Shown in pieces: positions 1 to 6,819 of a DNA stretch of 10,825 nucleotides. The position numbers were made by a program, and so were the translations under genes. The DNA lies in assembly GCA_964493945.1 (NCBI GenBank), contig CAZBQG010000152.1, positions 1 through 10,825 on the forward strand, written 5' to 3'. Each line of letters opens with the position of its first letter. The stretch's first letter is position 1. Origin of the DNA: CAZBQG01 sp964493945. Lineage in GTDB: Bacteria; Pseudomonadota; Alphaproteobacteria; Rhodospirillales; UBA2165. The notes under the pieces are model-generated. The model was not told the DNA's origin, did not search any database, and saw only the letters and a list, made by a program, of their open reading frames with translations.

Positions 1-33
1 TAAAAGCATCATCAAGTGAAATCCTGAATGAAT

Positions 34-57
34 AATTAATGGGTCCTGAGCCTAGGT
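34..57. repeat. Left copy of an imperfect inverted repeat; possible end of a mobile element
   Basis: This 24-nt segment matches the reverse complement of 10767-10790 at 21 of 24 positions; the mismatches are at 42, 50 and 54. The shared core is TTAATG, one variable base, GTCCTGA. The sequence on the window-edge side (1-33) does not match the other end, as expected if these are the two different ends of an insertion sequence with short imperfect terminal repeats. No transposase is visible because the element, if real, lies outside the window. Bases 1-33 hold no recognisable gene. Calling it an insertion-sequence end is inference; the repeat itself is seen directly. Confidence 0.5.
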
Positions 58-77
58 GATGGTTTTGTGGGGTTGAG

Positions 78-93
78 TTTAGAATTGGTTAAC
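78..93 (+). promoter_or_regulatory. CtrA-like binding site upstream of the tandem EAL-like genes
   Basis: The sequence reads TTTA, seven bases, TTAAC, one mismatch from the alphaproteobacterial CtrA consensus TTAA-N7-TTAAC. A possible -10 element (TATAGG, 104-109) lies downstream, which would place the box over the -35 region, the usual position where CtrA activates. No good sigma-70 -35 hexamer is seen at normal spacing, which suits an activator-dependent promoter. The site lies 53 nt before the start codon at 147. One degenerate site can occur by chance, so this is moderate support only. Confidence 0.4.
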
Positions 94-146
94 GCTTTTC
101 GCTTATAGGCTTGGATATCAAGTAAAAAAGGGTTCAAAAAGCAGAA

Positions 147-1412
147 ATGGCCGACGAGGAGCAGGCATTACCGACGGCGACCGAACAGCGCTCTGCGGAA
201 AGCTCGCTGCTCGATCATGTGGTGCGGATCGCCCATAACCGGACATCCGTGTTGGCCGTCTATGTGCATATGTCCCGCCTGCGGTCCCACCACCGCCGGC
301 CCTATCATCTGCGCGTTGCGGAACGCAGCTTCGATGCCTTGATCAATGCGGTGGAAGCTCAGATCTACAACCTGTCCAGCGGCGATATGGTGGTGATGTG
401 CAAAGACGCCCCGATCGATGACGTGGATCATGCCCTCCACAAACTCAAATCCCTGTTCCCGACCGACCCGGCGATCGCTTCTTCCGGCCAGGAGGAGGAA
501 GAAGATTTCGACACCTGGTTCGACATGGAAATCAATTACGACGAGTTCCGCGATCTGGTCACCGCGATTGCCAAAAAAGCCGAAAGCCTGGCACCCAAAG
601 CCGAGGATGCCTCGGCCGGGCGCGGCGTTCTGGGTGATTTAGGTGGGCAGTCTCTGGATCCGTTCAGCCTGGCCAAGGTGAACGATTCCCTCGAACGATC
701 CAATGTGGGGAGATTGATTCGCCAGCAGCCCTCGGTGGAGATCGGCGCTGACGGTACGGAAAGAATTCTGTTCCAGGAACATTTTGTATCGATCACCGAA
801 TTGCAGCGGCGCCTGGCGCCAGGTTTCAACCTGCTTTCTAACGCCTGGCTGTTCCAGCATCTGACCCAGACCATCGACAAGCGCATATTGGCGGCAATCG
901 GACGCGAGAATTTGGCTGCCCGCCAGGAACATATCAGCATCAATCTCAACATCTCGACCATCCGGTCAAGGGAATTCGAAAGGTTTGACGCCGCCGTCGG
1001 GGATCATTCCTCAAAACTGATCATCGAACTGCAGCAGATCGACGTGTTTTCAGACCTGCCCGATTACGCCGAAGTGCGCGACTGGCTGAGCGGGCGGAGA
1101 TACCGCGTCTTGCTGGACGGGCTTAATCCTCTGTCTTTGCGTTTTTTCAATCCGGGCCAACTGAAGGCCGATTATGTCAAGGTCGGCTGGGGCGAAGAAT
1201 TCAGCGATGAGGTTTTTCAGACCGATGATGCGGAACTGGCCCAGCTGATCAAGGAGGTCGGTCCGCAAAAATTCATTTTGGCAAGGACCGATTCTGAGCG
1301 TGCCGTGCGTTGGGCCCTGATGCTGGGCATTCGGCGCTTTCAGGGCCGTTTCATCGATCTTTTGGTGGAAAAACAGACCGAGAGGGATGGCCGCATTCCG
1401 GCCGGTGGGTGA
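147..1412 (+). CDS. Degenerate GGDEF/EAL-like signalling protein, paralogue A
   Basis: A 421-residue soluble protein with no signal peptide or membrane segment. Residues about 205-405 resemble an EAL domain: an ISINLN strand (Asn266), an IIELQQ strand (Glu294), LLDGLN at the DDFG position (Asp324 kept, second Asp replaced by Gly325), DYVKV (Lys345) and FQGR (Gln399). The EAL motif itself is absent (ELQRR near 218-222), and the region that normally reads GVE reads ARTDS. It is therefore probably not a working c-di-GMP phosphodiesterase. Residues about 35-108 look like a remnant GGDEF fold with SGDMV (78-82) at the signature position. An acidic linker (115-135) joins the halves. The start is supported by alignment with the next gene's N-terminus, although the ribosome site is weak (AGCAGA at 140-145). 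The next gene starts 2 nt after its stop. Likely a non-catalytic nucleotide- or protein-binding regulator; the exact function is unknown. Confidence 0.8.
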   Translation: MADEEQALPTATEQRSAESSLLDHVVRIAHNRTSVLAVYVHMSRLRSHHRRPYHLRVAERSFDALINAVEAQIYNLSSGDMVVMCKDAPIDDVDHALHKLKSLFPTDPAIASSGQEEEEDFDTWFDMEINYDEFRDLVTAIAKKAESLAPKAEDASAGRGVLGDLGGQSLDPFSLAKVNDSLERSNVGRLIRQQPSVEIGADGTERILFQEHFVSITELQRRLAPGFNLLSNAWLFQHLTQTIDKRILAAIGRENLAARQEHISINLNISTIRSREFERFDAAVGDHSSKLIIELQQIDVFSDLPDYAEVRDWLSGRRYRVLLDGLNPLSLRFFNPGQLKADYVKVGWGEEFSDEVFQTDDAELAQLIKEVGPQKFILARTDSERAVRWALMLGIRRFQGRFIDLLVEKQTERDGRIPAGG

Positions 1413-1414
1413 CG

Positions 1415-2698
1415 ATGGCACAAGAACCGACAGAACAGACACGGCTGCCCAGCCAGGAGAGTCTTCTTCTCGATTACATCCACCGGCTGGAAAGCCACCG
1501 GGAAGGGCGCCAGGCGGTGCATGTTCATTTGTCCGGGCTGAAGGCCGAAAACCGGCGCGACCATCATGTGCGGATGGCCGCCAACACCTTCGATCCCCTG
1601 GTCAAGATGCTGTCCGGGCAGCTTTTCGTATTGAAGAATTCAGATCTGTTTTTCATCTATAAAGGCGATGTCAGGGCCGATGTGAAAACTTCGATCCTGA
1701 AGATACGTTTCCTGTTCAGCGACGATCCCCTGGTCGACGGGGCCGAGGCAGGCCCCTTCAACAGCTTTTACGATGTGGAGCGGGATTTCGAGGAGATCCT
1801 CAATCTGGTGCGCACCCTGGTCCATGAGGAAAGCGCCGAGCAGGGTGACGAGGAAGGTGGAACCCCAGAGGGCATCACCAAGTCGGCGATGCTCAGCAGA
1901 AAAGAACGGGGCGAGCCGCTGACGCCGCGGGCGCTGGGCCGGGTCGAACAGGCCCTGCAGCGGGCCGATCTGTCCAATCTGGTTCGGCGCCAGTTCATCT
2001 GCGCCCTGATCGGCGAGGCGGCACCCCAGCCTTTGTTCAGCGAGTTGTTCATCTCGATCAAGGATCTCCGCGAAACCCTCATGCCGGACATCGATCTGGG
2101 TGCCAGCCGCTGGCTGTTTCAGCATCTGACCGAAACCCTGGACCGCCGGGTTCTGGCCATGCTCAGTAAATCCACCGACCGTTCGATCACCGGCGAGGTC
2201 AGTGTTAATCTCAATCTGTCCACCCTGCTTTCCCAGGAATTCATGAAGTTCGATGATTCGGTGATCGCCGCCCTCAGGGGCTCCATCGTTGTCGAATTGC
2301 AGATCGTCGACATATTCGCCGATCTCAACGCCTATTTGTTCGCCCGCGATTTCGTCAAGGAGCGGGACTACCGCATCTGCATCGACGGGCTGACCCACCA
2401 GACCCTGCCTTTCATCCATCGCGACAAGCTGGGCGCGGACATGGTCAAGCTCATCTGGAATACGGATCTGAAGGAACAGGTGACGGTTGAGGAATTGGGC
2501 GCCATGGTCAAATCAGTCGGCGATTCCCGCGTCGTTCTTTGCCGCTGTGACGACAATGAGGCGGTGGAATTCGGCCAGGCCATCGGCATCTCCATGTTCC
2601 AGGGCCGTCATATCGAAAATCTGCTAGCCGATGAAAACCGCCGCCGCGAAATGGGTATCTCGCGGGCCGGCATGGTCAACGCTGAAATTGTTGAATAG
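1415..2698 (+). CDS. Degenerate GGDEF/EAL-like signalling protein, paralogue B
   Basis: A 427-residue soluble protein, clearly homologous to the preceding gene over its whole length. Shared blocks include the N-terminal ESLLLD/SSLLDH region, LFQHLT followed by T, D and R, the NLN-ST strand, the VVELQ strand, DGL, MVK and FQGR. The EAL-like half (about 205-402) keeps Asn265, Glu294, Asp324, Lys345 and Gln396. It loses the EAL glutamate (DLRET near 217-221), the second Asp of DDFG (Gly325) and the GVE glutamate (the region reads CRCDD). NSDLF at 75-79 sits where GGDEF would be. The start at 1415 is chosen because it follows the upstream stop by 2 nt and aligns with paralogue A's start; an in-frame start at 1310 would lie inside the upstream gene. 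Translational coupling is likely. Two diverged copies side by side suggest a heterodimer or division of labour (inference). Confidence 0.8.
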   Translation: MAQEPTEQTRLPSQESLLLDYIHRLESHREGRQAVHVHLSGLKAENRRDHHVRMAANTFDPLVKMLSGQLFVLKNSDLFFIYKGDVRADVKTSILKIRFLFSDDPLVDGAEAGPFNSFYDVERDFEEILNLVRTLVHEESAEQGDEEGGTPEGITKSAMLSRKERGEPLTPRALGRVEQALQRADLSNLVRRQFICALIGEAAPQPLFSELFISIKDLRETLMPDIDLGASRWLFQHLTETLDRRVLAMLSKSTDRSITGEVSVNLNLSTLLSQEFMKFDDSVIAALRGSIVVELQIVDIFADLNAYLFARDFVKERDYRICIDGLTHQTLPFIHRDKLGADMVKLIWNTDLKEQVTVEELGAMVKSVGDSRVVLCRCDDNEAVEFGQAIGISMFQGRHIENLLADENRRREMGISRAGMVNAEIVE

Positions 2699-2718
2699 GA
2701 ACCAAAAAGGAGCATCCA

Positions 2719-3411
2719 ATGAAAAAATTGAAATTCCGCCGGGCTTTCCCGGCATTGGTCCTAGCCGCCACACTGGTGCTTGGCGGTTGCCTGAACACCA
2801 GCCGGACCGCCACCACCAGCCAGGCCCTGGTTGATGGTGCAACGAAGACGCTCCGCGCCTTGAAGGCACGCGAAAACCTGCATCAATTTCCGCCCCTGCT
2901 TAGGCAGGCCGCCGGCGTGGCCATCTTCCCCGCATTGTATAAAGGCGGCTTCCTGGTCGGCGTCGAGGGCGGCCACGGCGTTCTTCTTTCGCGCAAGCCC
3001 GATGGGACCTGGAGCTATCCCGCCTTTTATTCCATGGCCGCCGGCAGCTTCGGCATGCAGATGGGAGCCCAGAAATCCGAAGTGGTTCTGATCATCCGCA
3101 ATCCGGGCGCCCTAAAGGCGATCCTGAGGCATCAGGGCAAGCTGGGCGCCGATGCGGGCGTCGCGGTGGCCTGGGAAGGGGCCGGCGTGGAAGGTGCGGT
3201 AACCACAAATATGGGTATGGATGTGTGGGCCTTTTCCAACAATGTGGGCCTCTATGGCGGCGCCTCGTTGGAGGGCGCGGCCATCGTCCGGCGCAACGAT
3301 CTGAACCAGGAATATTACGGCGTCGGCGCCACACCTGAAAAGATCGTCCTGGCCCATCAGTTGAGCAACGCCCAAGCCGATGGGCTCAGGCAGGAACTGG
3401 CCAGCCGGTAG
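2719..3411 (+). CDS. SYLF/Ysc84-domain lipoprotein
   Basis: A 230-residue protein with a lipoprotein signal: a basic N-terminus (MKKLKFRR), a hydrophobic stretch at 11-22 and a lipobox LGGC with Cys24. The rest matches the SYLF (Ysc84, DUF500) family: GVAIFP at 66-71, the GGFLVGVEGGHGVLL region at 76-90, Trp98, GMQMGAQ at 112-118, a glycine-rich FSNNVGLYGGASLEG block at 172-186 and YYG at 199-201. SYLF domains bind phosphoinositides in eukaryotes; the bacterial role is unknown. Here it should be membrane-anchored by lipid, facing the periplasm. A strong AAGGAG ribosome site (2707-2712) lies 6 nt before the start. It follows paralogue B by 20 nt, so co-transcription is likely. Its stop lies 5 nt from the convergent mtnA stop. 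Confidence 0.88.
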   Translation: MKKLKFRRAFPALVLAATLVLGGCLNTSRTATTSQALVDGATKTLRALKARENLHQFPPLLRQAAGVAIFPALYKGGFLVGVEGGHGVLLSRKPDGTWSYPAFYSMAAGSFGMQMGAQKSEVVLIIRNPGALKAILRHQGKLGADAGVAVAWEGAGVEGAVTTNMGMDVWAFSNNVGLYGGASLEGAAIVRRNDLNQEYYGVGATPEKIVLAHQLSNAQADGLRQELASR

Positions 3412-3422
3412 GGCAATTACCG
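3406..3422. other. Convergent gene junction with a short hairpin
   Basis: The lipoprotein and mtnA stop codons (3409-3411 and 3417-3419) are separated by 5 nt. CGGTA (3406-3410) can pair with TACCG (3418-3422) around a 7-nt loop overlapping both stops. No T-run follows on either strand, so this is a poor intrinsic terminator. No other terminator is visible, so the two transcripts may overlap at their 3' ends. Confidence 0.3.
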
Positions 3423-4508
3423 CTCGGGAAAAAGGCTTCTCAGCCCTTCAGTGCTGGCGGCCGCGACGCCCCGCTCGGTGATCAGACCGCTGATCAGGCG
3501 GGCAGGGGTCACGTCGAAGGCGGGATTGGCCGCGGCGCTTCCCGGCGGGGTGAGGGCCACGGCGCCCACCGTTCCGTCACCGGCCAGCCCGCTCAGATGG
3601 GTGACTTCTATCTGATCACGCTCCTCGATGGGGATATCCCGGACGCCGTCGCTGATGGTCCAATCGATGGTCGGTGAAGGCAAACCCACATAAAAGGGCA
3701 CATTGTTATCGAAGGCGGCCAGCGCCTTCAAATAAGTGCCGATCTTGTTGCACACATCGCCGTTGGCCGCCGTCCGGTCCGTGCCCGTGATGCATAGATC
3801 GACTTGGCCATGCTGCATCAGATGGCCGCCCGCGTTATCGACGATCACGGTATGGGGCACGCCATGCTGGCCCAGCTCCCAGGCGGTCAGGCTGGCGCCT
3901 TGATTGCGGGGCCGGGTCTCATCGACCCAGACATGGATCGGCACGCCCCCGTCACGGGCTTTATAAATGGGCGCCAGCGCCGTGCCCCAATCCACCGTCG
4001 CCAGCCAGCCTGCATTGCAATGGGTAAGAATGTTGACGGTCTCCGTCTTTCCCTTGGCTTCCCAGGCGGCATCAATCAACAGCTTACCGTGATTGCCGAT
4101 CCCTTCGCAGATGGCCACGTCTTCGTCGCAGATCTCAGCCGCGCGTACATATGCCGCTTGCTCCCTCTCGTCGGCCGCCAGGGGCGTGAGAAGCGCGCTC
4201 ATCTCATCCAGCGCCCAGCGCAGATTAACGGCAGTCGGCCGCGTCGCCAGCAAGGTCTCATGGGCCGTGGCAAGTGCCTCATCGGACGGATCATCGTGCA
4301 TGGCCAGGGCCATCCCATAGGCCGCCGTCGCCCCGATCAGAGGCGCGCCCCGCACCCACATATCGCTGATCGCCAGGGCGGCCTCGCCCAATGAGGCGAG
4401 GCGCCTGGTTTCGAAGCGGTGGGGCAGAAGCGTCTGATCGATGATCTCCACGCCCCAACCGTCATCGGCCAGCCAGATGGTACGGGTGGGCTTGCCGTTG
4501 ACTTTCAT
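3417..4508 (-). CDS. mtnA: S-methyl-5-thioribose-1-phosphate isomerase
   Basis: A 363-residue cytosolic enzyme of methionine salvage that converts 5-methylthioribose-1-phosphate to 5-methylthioribulose-1-phosphate. It belongs to the eIF2B-alpha/MtnA family. Visible motifs: RGAP (53-56) for substrate binding, the THCNAG block with catalytic Cys164, DETRPRNQGASLTAWEL (196-212), TGTDR with catalytic Asp244 (241-245), and NGDVCNKIGTY (249-259). Length is normal for the family. The start at 4508 is chosen because MKVNGKPTRTIW is a typical MtnA N-terminus; the open frame runs 41 codons further upstream, but only over mtnP. It begins 2 nt after the mtnP stop with no strong ribosome site, so translational coupling is likely. 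MtnP makes its substrate. Confidence 0.95.
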   Translation of the reverse strand: MKVNGKPTRTIWLADDGWGVEIIDQTLLPHRFETRRLASLGEAALAISDMWVRGAPLIGATAAYGMALAMHDDPSDEALATAHETLLATRPTAVNLRWALDEMSALLTPLAADEREQAAYVRAAEICDEDVAICEGIGNHGKLLIDAAWEAKGKTETVNILTHCNAGWLATVDWGTALAPIYKARDGGVPIHVWVDETRPRNQGASLTAWELGQHGVPHTVIVDNAGGHLMQHGQVDLCITGTDRTAANGDVCNKIGTYLKALAAFDNNVPFYVGLPSPTIDWTISDGVRDIPIEERDQIEVTHLSGLAGDGTVGAVALTPPGSAAANPAFDVTPARLISGLITERGVAAASTEGLRSLFPER

Positions 4509-4510
4509 GC

Positions 4511-5401
4511 CTAGCCGCCGCCCAACACCCGCCCCGCGATGGCGCCCAGCTTGGTGACCATTTCGGGATCGCGGGCCTCCGGCGCAGTGATGATGGCGTT
4601 GTCCAGGGCCGTGTGACAGCCCTGCCCACATGTGTGGGCCCGGCCCGCCAGCTTGGGGACTACTTCGCTGACCAATGCCCGGCCCCGCTCGGCATTGTCC
4701 AACAGCACGCCGATGATGGCCTCCACCGTCACATGGTCATGGTCTGGGTGCCAGCAATCGTAATCAGTGACCATGGCCACGGTGGCGTAGCAAATCTCCG
4801 CTTCCCGGGCCAGCTTGGCTTCGGGCATGTTGGTCATGCCGATCACATCCAACCCCCAGCTCCGGTATAGATTGGATTCGGCCAGGGTGGAAAATTGCGG
4901 GCCCTCGATGGTGATGTAGGTGCCGCCCCGCACAGCATCAATGCCCAGTGATTTGGCCCCCTCCTCAAGGGCGTCGCCCAAACGCCCGCAGACCGGATGG
5001 CCCATGCCCACATGGGCCACAAGGCCACTTTCGAAAAAACTTTTGATGCGCGAATGGGTGCGGTCGATGAACTGATCGACGATGACGAAGGTGCCCGGCG
5101 CCAGCTTTTCCTTGAAAGAGCCACAAGCCGACAGGGACAGAATCTCGGTCACCCCGGCCCGCTTCATGGCATCTATGTTGGCGCGGTAATTAAGTTCACT
5201 GGGCGGCACCCGGTGGCCCCTTCCGTGGCGCGGCAGGAAAACCATTTGCTGGCCGTTGAGCTTACCAAAAAGAAGTTGGTCCGAAGGCTGTCCGAAGGGG
5301 GTTTCCACACTTTGCCAGCTTGTATCCGACAATCCGTGGATGTCGTAAATACCGCTGCCGCCGATGATCCCGATGACCGGGGGGGTGCCTGGTTCGGACA
5401 T
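4511..5401 (-). CDS. mtnP: S-methyl-5'-thioadenosine phosphorylase
   Basis: A 296-residue cytosolic enzyme that splits methylthioadenosine, a by-product of polyamine and homoserine-lactone synthesis, with phosphate into adenine and methylthioribose-1-phosphate. Motifs of the PNP/MTAP family: GGSGIYD at 14-20, PRHGRGHR around 57-64, NYRANI at 71-76, SACGSF at 91-96, EGPQFST at 166-172, GMTNMPEA at 188-195 and TDYDCW at 212-217. The aspartate in TDYD at the base-binding position, rather than Asn, favours MTA phosphorylase over a guanine/hypoxanthine-type PNP. AGGGGAG lies about 8 nt before the start on the minus strand. It sits 24 nt after the cyclophilin gene and 2 nt before mtnA, so it is probably part of the pet operon transcript. 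Confidence 0.94.
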   Translation of the reverse strand: MSEPGTPPVIGIIGGSGIYDIHGLSDTSWQSVETPFGQPSDQLLFGKLNGQQMVFLPRHGRGHRVPPSELNYRANIDAMKRAGVTEILSLSACGSFKEKLAPGTFVIVDQFIDRTHSRIKSFFESGLVAHVGMGHPVCGRLGDALEEGAKSLGIDAVRGGTYITIEGPQFSTLAESNLYRSWGLDVIGMTNMPEAKLAREAEICYATVAMVTDYDCWHPDHDHVTVEAIIGVLLDNAERGRALVSEVVPKLAGRAHTCGQGCHTALDNAIITAPEARDPEMVTKLGAIAGRVLGGG

Positions 5402-5425
5402 TGGATGTCTCCCCTTATGGGCCGC

Positions 5426-6016
5426 CTATTCTTCGAGGATGGTGGCCTTTCGCACGATCACCGGCGACAGGGGAACGTCCGATGGAAACGGGCCGACGCG
5501 GCCTGTCGGAACGCGCGAGATACGGCTCGCGATATTCATGCCCTCGACGACGCGCCCGAAGGCCGTGTAGCCCCAAGCCCGGCTTGAAGTCTTGGAGCGG
5601 TGATTGAGCAGGCCGTTGAAGACCATATTGATGAAAAACTGATCGGAAGCCGAATGGGGATCGCCGGTGCGGGCCATGGCGATGGTGCCCCGCTCATTGG
5701 GCAGACCCAGATGGGCCTCGTTGGGGATCGTTGCATCGGTGCTTCGGCGGTTAAGATCGATTTTGAAGTTGCCGCCCTGGATCATGAAACCCCGGATCAC
5801 ACGGTGGAAGACAGTCCCGTCATAATGGCCGGACTTTACGTAACCGAGGAAATTCTTCACCGTGATGGGGGTAAGCTTGGGCTCCGGCTCGAGCACAATA
5901 TCGCCCATATTGGTCTGCAACTTGACGCGCGGTTTGTCATCTTTCGCCATGGTCCCGCCGGCGATGGTGAAGGTCAGGCACAGCGCCGCACATGCGGCCA
6001 GGAATATCCGTTTCAT
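5426..6016 (-). CDS. Secreted cyclophilin-type peptidyl-prolyl cis-trans isomerase
   Basis: A 196-residue protein with an N-terminal signal peptide (basic MKR, hydrophobic 4-20, likely cut after TMA at 22-24), so probably periplasmic. The remainder is a single-domain bacterial cyclophilin: FHRVI at 70-74 with the catalytic Arg72, FMIQGG at 77-82, GTIAMAR at 110-116, SASDQFFIN at 122-130 and FGRVVEGM at 153-160. It catalyses prolyl isomerisation during folding of exported proteins. It starts 8 nt after petC with a GAAGAAG-like ribosome site and precedes mtnP by 24 nt. Its place right behind the bc1 genes suggests, but does not prove, a role in folding periplasmic respiratory domains. PpiA-like; I do not assign a symbol with certainty. 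Confidence 0.92.
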   Translation of the reverse strand: MKRIFLAACAALCLTFTIAGGTMAKDDKPRVKLQTNMGDIVLEPEPKLTPITVKNFLGYVKSGHYDGTVFHRVIRGFMIQGGNFKIDLNRRSTDATIPNEAHLGLPNERGTIAMARTGDPHSASDQFFINMVFNGLLNHRSKTSSRAWGYTAFGRVVEGMNIASRISRVPTGRVGPFPSDVPLSPVIVRKATILEE

Positions 6017-6024
6017 ATCTTCTT

Positions 6025-6819
6025 CTAATGAAGCTTGGCCCAGACCCGGCGCTTGATGGCGTAAAGCATGAGGGTCAGCACGATCATGAACAGCATCACC
6101 TTGACGCCCATTCTTTTGCGCTCTTCCATCTCGGGCTCGGCGGCCCAGGCGAGAAAGGCGGTCACATCTAGGGCATGCTGATCCAGTGTGGGTTTGGTTC
6201 CGTCGGAATATTCCACAGCCTCGTCGCTCAAGGGCGCGATCATGGCGATCTGGTTGCCTGGGAAATAGATATTGTAGGCCATGCCGTCACCCAGCTTGAC
6301 CCCCTTCGGCGCTTCTTCCTTGTATCCGGTCATCAGACCATAGAGGTAATTGGCACCGCCGCCCCGGGCCTTGGCCATCAGGCTCAGATCAGGCGGCAGG
6401 GAGCCGTTATTGGCAGCCCTTGCAGCCAGCGTATTGGGAAAGGGAGAGACGAAGGCATCCGACGGCAGAGCCTTGCGCATGAAGGGCTCGCCGTCATCAT
6501 TGGCGGTTTCCCCTTCTTCGTTGGGTCCTGCCGGGACCTCGAATTCGGCGGCGATTTTCTTCACCTGGTCCGCGCTGAAGCCGATCTCGGTCAGGTTGCG
6601 GTAGCGCAACAAACGCATGGCATGGCAGCCGGCGCAGATATCTTTGTAAACAAGCCAGCCGCGTTTCAACTGTGCGCGGTCGAACTTGTCGAAGATGCCT
6701 GAAAAGCTCCAATCAATATGCGGCAACTCGGCGCCGCCGCCCGCAGCCTGGGCCGGCCCCGTGGGCTGCGACAGAATCAAAGTAGCGGCGAGGGCCAGTG
6801 ATAAGGCTATTTTTTTCAT
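6025..6819 (-). CDS. petC: Cytochrome c1 subunit of the cytochrome bc1 complex
   Basis: A 264-residue protein carrying the c-type heme of the bc1 complex, passing electrons from the Rieske centre to soluble cytochrome c. A signal peptide (1-25, ending AQA) sends it to the periplasm. CAGCH at 62-66 binds heme covalently, with His66 as axial ligand. Met193 in GNQIAMIAPL is the likely sixth ligand. A C-terminal helix (about 238-254) followed by basic residues anchors it in the membrane. The acidic insert around 94-112 is common in alphaproteobacterial c1. Its ATG overlaps the petB stop by 4 nt (ATGA), so translation is coupled. It is a free-standing gene, not fused to cytochrome b as in some Rhizobiales. 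Confidence 0.96.
   Translation of the reverse strand: MKKIALSLALAATLILSQPTGPAQAAGGGAELPHIDWSFSGIFDKFDRAQLKRGWLVYKDICAGCHAMRLLRYRNLTEIGFSADQVKKIAAEFEVPAGPNEEGETANDDGEPFMRKALPSDAFVSPFPNTLAARAANNGSLPPDLSLMAKARGGGANYLYGLMTGYKEEAPKGVKLGDGMAYNIYFPGNQIAMIAPLSDEAVEYSDGTKPTLDQHALDVTAFLAWAAEPEMEERKRMGVKVMLFMIVLTLMLYAIKRRVWAKLH

Noticed and set aside
1310..1414. A 35-codon N-terminal extension of paralogue B
   Set aside because: It lies within the end of paralogue A, and the N-terminal alignment of the two proteins supports the ATG at 1415.
1640..2419. A 259-codon minus-strand open frame opposite paralogue B
   Set aside because: Paralogue B is supported by homology with its tandem partner; the antisense product shows no motif.
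147..2698. Active c-di-GMP phosphodiesterases
   Set aside because: Both proteins lack the EAL glutamate, the second Asp of DDFG and the GVE glutamate, all of which are needed for metal binding and catalysis.
4509..4631. A 41-codon N-terminal extension of mtnA
   Set aside because: It lies entirely over mtnP, has low-complexity composition, and MKVNGKPTRTIW is the normal MtnA start.
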